DNA of 13,412 nucleotides. It comes from Lachnospiraceae bacterium UBA4260 (GTDB taxonomy: Bacteria; Bacillota; Clostridia; Lachnospirales; Lachnospiraceae). The position numbers were made by a program, and so were the translations under genes. Under the pieces are notes generated by a model. That model made no database searches, was not told where the DNA came from, and was given only the letters and a program-made list of their open reading frames with translations. The stretch is taken from NCBI GenBank assembly GCA_002395235.1, contig DGWK01000023.1, positions 1-13,412 on the forward strand, in the 5' to 3' direction. Positions 1 to 3,652 of the stretch are shown here, one piece after another. Positions within the stretch are counted from its first letter, which is position 1; each line of letters opens with the position of its first letter.

Positions 1-33
1 GTGGGGTCACTTCATATTATCTAAAGAGTTGAT

Positions 34-105
34 TGCGGGCACAGGAGTCGAACCTGCTATCGTCAGTGTATGAGGCTGAAATGGTATTCCGTTCCACCCA
101 CCCGC
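34..105 (-). tRNA. tRNA-Met-like (CAT anticodon), divergent
   Basis: The minus strand folds into a 72-nt cloverleaf. The acceptor stem GCGGGTG/TGCCCGC has two G-T wobbles at its inner end, the T-arm GCAGG-TTCGACT-CCTGT is standard, and the discriminator is A at 34. The anticodon loop CTCATAC (plus 68-74) gives CAT. The anticodon stem has a C31-A39 mismatch, position 8 is G instead of T, and the D-stem has only three or four pairs. CCA is not encoded. A CAT anticodon could mean elongator Met or lysidine-modified Ile; the fold does not decide. It starts two bases after tRNA-Thr ends, so the two are probably cut from one transcript. Confidence 0.8.
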
Positions 106-107
106 GA

Positions 108-179
108 AGCCGATACTCTGATTCGAACAGAGATCAAATGATTACTAATCACCCGTACTGGTCCTTGTACCATACCGGC
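108..179 (-). tRNA. tRNA-Thr (AGT anticodon)
   Basis: This is a complete 72-nt cloverleaf on the minus strand. Acceptor GCCGGTA/TATCGGC is fully paired (one G-T), followed by T8 and G9. D-stem GTAC/GTAC encloses loop AAGGACCA, with A14 and the GG pair. Anticodon arm GGTGA-TTAGTAA-TCATT carries AGT (plus 144-146), and T-arm CTCTG-TTCGAAT-CAGAG is canonical. The discriminator is T and CCA is not encoded. A34 in a bacterial tRNA-Thr is rare, because bacteria normally use GGT or TGT with CGT; inosine at 34 is usually confined to tRNA-Arg. This suggests a phage-type or mobile-element tRNA. Thr identity is from the anticodon alone. Confidence 0.85.
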
Positions 180-227
180 AACCTGCTGATTGCTAATCAG
201 CTGCATTCTTTTACCATGGTTATCAGC
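180..227 (-). other. 5' half-tRNA or decayed tRNA abutting tRNA-Thr
   Basis: The 48 nt directly upstream of tRNA-Thr look like the first two thirds of a tRNA. There is an acceptor 5' strand GCTGATA (221-227), a short D-arm CAT/ATG around loop GGTAAAAGA, and a perfect 5-bp anticodon arm GCTGA-TTAGCAA-TCAGC (185-201) with anticodon AGC (Ala) on this strand. No T-arm or 3' acceptor follows; tRNA-Thr begins at the next base. The orphan acceptor strand can pair along all seven positions with the 3' acceptor strand of tRNA-Thr (109-115). The anticodon arm matches the Thr arm at 13 of 17 positions. Most likely this is a partial duplication. The plus-strand reading of the same arm would be GCT (Ser). 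Confidence 0.45.
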
Positions 228-533
228 TACAAAAACAGACTGAGAACTTGATCTGTCCCATCCGCATCTGCCGGCGTTGGCACCGGTGTTCACACTGATG
301 ATTAGTCAGTAGCGGACATCAACACTGGTTTTGCAAAAACCAGCAAACTCTTGCATCAGGACGCTATAAATTTCCTTTGGGCACATTCTTCCTTGCGGGA
401 TTCAGAGACTGCCATCTCTTAGAGTTGCACTTACTCGATACTCTTTCTTATGTCGGCTTGCGGCTTTCATAAGTGTTCATATTTCAGAACAATAAGTTGA
501 TTTTCTTTCCTGAAGCCGTACACTCTTTGGCTG
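228..533. other. Stretch without a supported gene between tRNA genes
   Basis: No convincing protein gene is visible. A hairpin at 325-343 (CTGGTT stem on the minus strand) has a seven-base loop TTTGCAA that reads like an Ala(TGC) anticodon arm. Short complementary strands CGCTA/TAGCG at 310-314 and 362-366 flank it, but there is no T-arm or clear D-arm. It could be another decayed tRNA. The longest minus frame through here (63-293) crosses both downstream tRNAs and has no ribosome site, so I do not call it. Confidence 0.4.
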
Positions 534-780
534 CTGCATATGCCGGAATCGAACCGGCAACCGATTGTTTATAAGACAATTGCTCAACCATTGAGCTAAC
601 ATGCTTATGGACTACGAGGTGTACATTTACCATCCCTGTCTTTTGGACAGGGCCCAGAATTCGCAGCCCTGGTCGTCTTGCGGACTTCCTTCTGTCCTTC
701 CGTCCCTTCCTTTCGGTTTGAGGAACCTCCGGCAGATAAATACAGCACTTGTTCTTGCACAACTCGCACCGCAGATTCAT
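484..780 (-). CDS. Possible small Cys-rich protein; C-terminal part doubtful
   Basis: The frame opens with an ATG preceded by GGGGAG nine bases upstream. Its start overlaps the stop of a 22-codon ORF (777-845) as ATGA, a normal coupling arrangement. The first 20 residues contain C5, C8, C12 and C13 (CELCKNKCC), which could bind metal. A very basic stretch rich in Arg and Lys follows. From about residue 58 the frame runs straight through tRNA-Ile and yields the familiar nonsense peptide of a translated tRNA. So either only the N-terminal part was ever coding, or the ORF is accidental. No family is recognised. Confidence 0.2.
   Translation of the reverse strand: MNLRCELCKNKCCIYLPEVPQTERKGRKDRRKSARRPGLRILGPVQKTGMVNVHLVVHKHVSSMVEQLSYKQSVAGSIPAYAAAKECTASGKKINLLF
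534..605 (-). tRNA. tRNA-Ile (TAT anticodon)
   Basis: This is a cloverleaf on the minus strand with T8-A9 and D-arm GCTC/GAGC. The anticodon arm is ATTGT-CTTATAA-ACAAT, with anticodon TAT at plus 571-573, and the T-arm is GCCGG-TTCGATT-CCGGC. The acceptor stem pairs at six positions (GCATGT/ATATGC) with an A1-A72 mismatch at the outer end, and CCA is not encoded. Most bacteria read AUA with a lysidine-modified CAT tRNA, so an Ile TAT tRNA is unusual and more typical of phages and mobile elements. A 7-bp hairpin (634-652) lies just upstream on this strand. Confidence 0.87.
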
Positions 781-1062
781 AGAACCTTCTCCCCTGTTTC
801 CAGGTTAGGAACCCGACGATGTACCGCCGATCCCGATCCCGCCATACCCTCAGCAGTTGCCCTTGGGCAGAAAGGCGCGACCTTATTCTATGAGTTTTCT
901 GGTGAGCTCACCTTGCGGCAAGTCGAGACTTACGTCCCTTTATCCCCATCACTGGGTTTATCTCTAAGGGCCGAAACCACCCTCTTGAACAAATCAGTCG
1001 AAATCAGCACCACCACGGGAAGGTTTTGTTCATGGTGCCATCTATAATTGTAAATGTCGGAA
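606..1062. other. Stretch without a confident gene; chain of mini-ORFs
   Basis: Most of this interval carries nothing I can name. On the minus strand there is a perfect 7-bp hairpin (634-652, CCCTGTC/GACAGGG). Two overlapping mini-ORFs lie at 777-845 (22 codons) and from 780 downwards, listed separately. A TTG-initiated frame of 62 codons (930-1118) overlaps the end of the HTH gene and runs through a strong hairpin, which argues against coding. A 148-codon plus-strand frame (601-1047) is rich in Ser, Pro and Leu, has no ribosome site and starts inside the tRNA-Ile region, so I regard it as chance. Confidence 0.4.
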
Positions 1063-1086
1063 GTGGACCGGACACTTCCGGTCCAC
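1063..1086 (-). terminator. Strong hairpin downstream of the HTH gene
   Basis: A perfect 10-bp inverted repeat (GTGGACCGGA, 4-base loop CACT, TCCGGTCCAC) lies 24 bases past the stop of the HTH gene. Position suits a transcription end or an RNA-stabilising structure. On the minus strand it is followed by only scattered T residues, so it is not a classical intrinsic terminator. Confidence 0.4.
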
Positions 1087-1110
1087 ACCCTTATCTTTAT
1101 ATAATTGTCA

Positions 1111-1359
1111 TCATCCAATCTTAACTTCGATCATATCCACCGCTACGATCTCATCAACCGTCACCCCGAACAATGCAGCCAAGATCACCATGTTGTCGAT
1201 TGTAGGCATAGCTGTTCCATGGATCCACTTGTAGATTGCCTGGGGCGTTGCAAACCCAAACACTTCCTGCATATCTCTCACTGTCATACCAGCTTCGATA
1301 CGCATACGGTTGATGTTCTGTCCTGTAGCAACAGTATTGATCATTGGGAAATTCATCAT
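1111..1359 (-). CDS. XRE/Cro-type helix-turn-helix regulator
   Basis: An 82-residue protein that is almost entirely one HTH_3-type DNA-binding domain. The first helix is NINRMRIEAGMTVRDMQ, the turn and recognition helix sit at GFATPQAIYKWIHG, and PTIDNMVILAALFGVTVDEIV closes the five-helix fold. The start is set by AGGAGG seven bases before the ATG at 1359. A longer frame to 1392 would read through that ribosome site. The protein has no sensor or dimerisation domain, so it is probably a Cro-like repressor of its own surroundings. It lies between a 28-codon ORF and the tRNA remnant region and is followed by a strong hairpin. Single-domain regulators of this kind are common in prophages and conjugative elements of Clostridia. 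Its targets are unknown. Confidence 0.85.
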   Translation of the reverse strand: MMNFPMINTVATGQNINRMRIEAGMTVRDMQEVFGFATPQAIYKWIHGTAMPTIDNMVILAALFGVTVDEIVAVDMIEVKIG

Positions 1360-1418
1360 ACCGCACCTCCTATATGCCGGCAGCGCCGACACACAGGAGG
1401 CCGGTCATTCTGCCTTTT

Positions 1419-1505
1419 TTATCGCTTTTTAATCTGTTCTTCCTTATTCATCTCTCCCAGCGGGAGCAGCTCAATGCGGTATATGCCAAAATAGCGTTTT
1501 CTCAT
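1419..1505 (-). CDS. Possible 28-residue small ORF upstream of the HTH gene
   Basis: A 28-codon frame beginning MRKRYFGIYRIELLPLGE with an A-rich GGA ribosome site about eight bases before its ATG. It lies in the leader of the HTH gene and ends 59 bases before that start. The product would be strongly basic at both ends, with an amphipathic YFGIYRIELLPL core. It could be a short regulatory or DNA-binding peptide or a leader ORF. No family is recognised and it may be chance. Confidence 0.3.
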   Translation of the reverse strand: MRKRYFGIYRIELLPLGEMNKEEQIKKR

Positions 1506-1561
1506 TTGTTTTTTCCTTTCGCTTTCAGTATTGATCGCAATTCGTTTGTTTTCCGGGAAAT

Positions 1562-1593
1562 GAAAAAGCCGCCTGTCTTTTCGGACAAGCGGC
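1562..1593 (-). terminator. Rho-independent terminator after the 56-codon gene
   Basis: Reading the minus strand, GCCGCTTGTC, a 6-base loop and GACAGGCGGC form a 10-bp stem with one G-T pair, followed directly by TTTTT (1563-1567) and further T residues. It starts 31 bases past the stop of the 56-codon gene. This is the cleanest intrinsic terminator in the window. Confidence 0.85.
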
Positions 1594-1624
1594 AGTCTCA
1601 GCGTTGATCACTGCAATTATCTGG

Positions 1625-1795
1625 TTATTCCATAGCTCTCGGCGAGCCTTCTGATTCCAGATATTCACTTAGTCCGGTCCTGTTAAGGCATACACAAATA
1701 AGCCATTCCGCTTTCTCAGCAGTCGGCATAATTCTCCCCTGAAGATCAAACAGGCGATATGTATTTTTGAATCTGTCTGTATGTATCTGCAGCAT
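1625..1795 (-). CDS. Small 56-residue protein of unknown function
   Basis: The frame starts at ATG 1795 behind an AAAGGAAAGG ribosome site and ends at TAA 1625. The product starts MLQIHTDRFKNTYRLFDLQG. A hydrophobic centre (WLICVCL, residues 31-37, two Cys) and an acidic tail (LSEYLESEG) follow. It has no signal peptide, and the hydrophobic run is too short to span a membrane. It is a free-standing unit, with a promoter-like pair of hexamers 42-70 bases upstream of the start and a strong terminator just downstream. That organisation is the main reason to believe it is expressed. The N-terminal half looks like a short beta-strand module of alternating charged and aromatic residues. No family is recognised; the neighbouring HTH gene on the same strand suggests a mobile-element setting. 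Confidence 0.6.
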   Translation of the reverse strand: MLQIHTDRFKNTYRLFDLQGRIMPTAEKAEWLICVCLNRTGLSEYLESEGSPRAME

Positions 1796-1836
1796 TGCCT
1801 TTCCTTTCCGGACTCGTTGTCCTTTTTACTACGCCT

Positions 1837-1865
1837 ACTTTAACACTCCCGGAACCTTTTGTCAT
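1837..1865 (-). promoter_or_regulatory. Sigma-A type promoter for the 56-codon gene
   Basis: On the minus strand, ATGACA (1860-1865) matches the -35 consensus at five of six positions. A spacer of exactly 17 bases leads to TAAAGT (1837-1842), which matches the -10 consensus at four of six. The predicted start near 1830 gives a leader of about 35 bases to the ATG at 1795. It sits between the GH3 stop and the small gene, so it could separate the small gene from the biosynthetic operon, for which no terminator is visible. Confidence 0.5.
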
Positions 1866-1895
1866 TCTACCGTGAGTATAAAGTTCGTACTGTTT

Positions 1896-3575
1896 TCATT
1901 TCTGCAGCAAAGCAAAGAAGAATCGTTTCAATTTATCATTACCGATCACATGAACCGGTTTGATCTGGTTCGGCGAGGCGCCGGCCAGGATCTTCATATC
2001 TCTGTACAGTGCGTAAGTCTGGGGCTGGACGAACCGGACCTCCAGAGGAAGCATTATTTTCCTGTCTATCTTTGCGCGATAGGAATCGTGCGCCTCGCAC
2101 AGGATTCTGTTCAGTTTGTCGGAATAGGATTGCCATCGGTCTTTCCCGATCTCCTCGTCACTTTCCAGGATCACAATGTAGCGTCCCGGGTCCGACTGCG
2201 CGTCCGGGTAAATGCTGTATTCGAGAATGGTTGTGCCTGACTCTGCCGCGAGTTTCTCGATCGATCTCTGCATTACCGCCTCCGTGACCTTTTCTCCGTA
2301 CATGCTGACCAGCTGGTTCTTGCGATAGGAGAACACGATCATCGGACATTTGTTGTGAAATCCGGTCACGCGGACCACATCCCCGATCCTGTATCGATAG
2401 AATCCTGACAGATTCGTGACGATCAGCTCATACTCCCGCCCTGCCTCCAGCTGATCCATCAGAACAGGGATTTCCTCCTGTGTCTCCGAATCGCTGTCCA
2501 TCGGGATAAACTCATAGAAGCCGCTGTAGGGAAGCAGCATGCAGGCCTCTTCTCCTTCTTTGATCTGCGCCGCGACAGTGCTCTCTGACGAGACGTACCC
2601 CAACTGGTCCACCGCGATATCCTTTCCCAGATGCTCCCGGATCTTTTCCATGTAAGGAGCAAAGGTGGCCGTACCGACACACGCGACCAGCCTCAAATCC
2701 GGCCAGATTTCAGGAATAAAGACGCCGTCTTCATACTCTTCCATGATCCGGCGGATCTCTTCGGCGCGCTCGGGATCAGGCGTCAAAATAGCGTTCAGCC
2801 TCGTTCGAAGTCTCGGAGCAGCCGATATTTTGTCCCCAATCCTGCCTGCTTCAAGATCATCGCAGAGTTCTCGCCAATGAAGCTGCAGATATGTGACCAT
2901 ATCGTGGATCATGGGTGAAAAAGTGGACATCAGAAAGCTCAGATGTTTATCGCGAAGGGCAAAGAGGAGTTTGATATGCCGCCGGTCAAAATCTGCCGTC
3001 GAGTATATGATCTCCTCCGGAAACACGCTGCACAACGACGTATCTTCCGGGTGATTGAGAGTCTCGGAGATGGCGCCATGGGAAGTTCCCGTCGGCGTAA
3101 AGCCGATCTGTGTCTCCATGAAGTTGGCGCCCCGCTCACCCAAATGCCGTTCCGTCTTGCCGGCGCTCTCCTTCTCGCAGAGCCCGAATGCCCGCTGGAA
3201 GATGTCCGTATAGAGGATTTCCAGCTCCCTGCCCGTTCTGGGAATCATTTTGAACACGCCGGAGGTCCCGGACGTATGGGCATAAAATTGAATATCCGAG
3301 GCGGTGATCAAATTTTTGTCGCCAAAAACGATCATGCGCTCAATGTACGGCTCATAGTCTTCATACTCTGAGAAAGGGACTTTACGCGCGTAATCGGCGT
3401 AAGAGTGAATGTCCCGAAAGCCATATTTTTTGCCATATTCCGTGTTCTCGTTTTCGCGAATCAGACTCATCAGAGTATCGAGGCCGACCTGCGGCGCGCT
3501 CATACTCGCCTGTTCCATCCTCTCAAGTGCCGCAAGCCCGTCCACAATATTTTTTTCCATTCCCTGTATCTTCAT
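1896..3575 (-). CDS. GH3-family acyl-adenylate ligase (acyl-amido synthetase)
   Basis: A 559-residue protein with the full GH3 layout, part of the ANL adenylating superfamily. The ATP/phosphate-binding loop is AHTSGTSGVFK (99-109), the central motif GYVSSES is at 326-332, FYRYRIGDVVRVTG is near 392-405, and the hinge/C-terminal MYGEKVTE is near 425-432. Plant GH3 enzymes adenylate a carboxylic acid and join it to an amino acid. Bacterial members are mostly uncharacterised but share the chemistry. The length is typical. The start at 3575 is fixed by AGGAG eight bases upstream; that ribosome site lies inside a tandem repeat shared with the end of the NRPS gene. As last gene of the pdxA-NRPS operon it probably activates or conjugates a second acid in the same pathway. 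The substrate cannot be read from the sequence. Confidence 0.88.
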   Translation of the reverse strand: MKIQGMEKNIVDGLAALERMEQASMSAPQVGLDTLMSLIRENENTEYGKKYGFRDIHSYADYARKVPFSEYEDYEPYIERMIVFGDKNLITASDIQFYAHTSGTSGVFKMIPRTGRELEILYTDIFQRAFGLCEKESAGKTERHLGERGANFMETQIGFTPTGTSHGAISETLNHPEDTSLCSVFPEEIIYSTADFDRRHIKLLFALRDKHLSFLMSTFSPMIHDMVTYLQLHWRELCDDLEAGRIGDKISAAPRLRTRLNAILTPDPERAEEIRRIMEEYEDGVFIPEIWPDLRLVACVGTATFAPYMEKIREHLGKDIAVDQLGYVSSESTVAAQIKEGEEACMLLPYSGFYEFIPMDSDSETQEEIPVLMDQLEAGREYELIVTNLSGFYRYRIGDVVRVTGFHNKCPMIVFSYRKNQLVSMYGEKVTEAVMQRSIEKLAAESGTTILEYSIYPDAQSDPGRYIVILESDEEIGKDRWQSYSDKLNRILCEAHDSYRAKIDRKIMLPLEVRFVQPQTYALYRDMKILAGASPNQIKPVHVIGNDKLKRFFFALLQK

Positions 3576-3581
3576 GCCCGG

Positions 3582-3652
3582 TCTCCTGATGATCGGTCAG
3601 CTCCCCGACCGGTTATTGTTCTTCTGATGATCGGCCGCTTCCGACCGGTCAT
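3582..3652. repeat. Two-copy tandem repeat in the NRPS-GH3 junction
   Basis: Two imperfect copies (3582-3616 and 3620-3652) share CTGATGATCGG at the left and GACCGGT at the right, with a 2-base length difference. Each is itself an inverted repeat: CGGTC/GACCG in the first, TCGG/CCGA in the second. The right copy contains the NRPS stop codon (3649-3651). The left copy carries the AGGAG ribosome site of GH3, and the matching bases of the other copy read AGAAG. A role in tuning GH3 translation or mRNA processing is possible. Confidence 0.7.

Noticed and set aside
63..293. 76-codon minus frame across the tRNA cluster
   Set aside because: It overlaps both tRNA-Thr and tRNA-Met completely, starts with GTG and lacks a ribosome site.
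601..1047. 148-codon plus-strand frame opposite the mini-ORF stretch
   Set aside because: It begins inside the tRNA-Ile acceptor region, has no ribosome site and has a low-information Ser/Pro/Leu composition. All supported features here are on the other strand.
930..1118. TTG-initiated 62-codon minus frame overlapping the HTH stop
   Set aside because: It runs straight through the strong hairpin at 1063-1086 and has no ribosome site of its own. The peptide shows no motif, although a coupled start cannot be fully excluded.
3582..3652. CRISPR array or IS end at the NRPS-GH3 junction
   Set aside because: There are only two copies, a spacing of 3 bases and no spacer-like unique sequence; there is no transposase or target duplication nearby.
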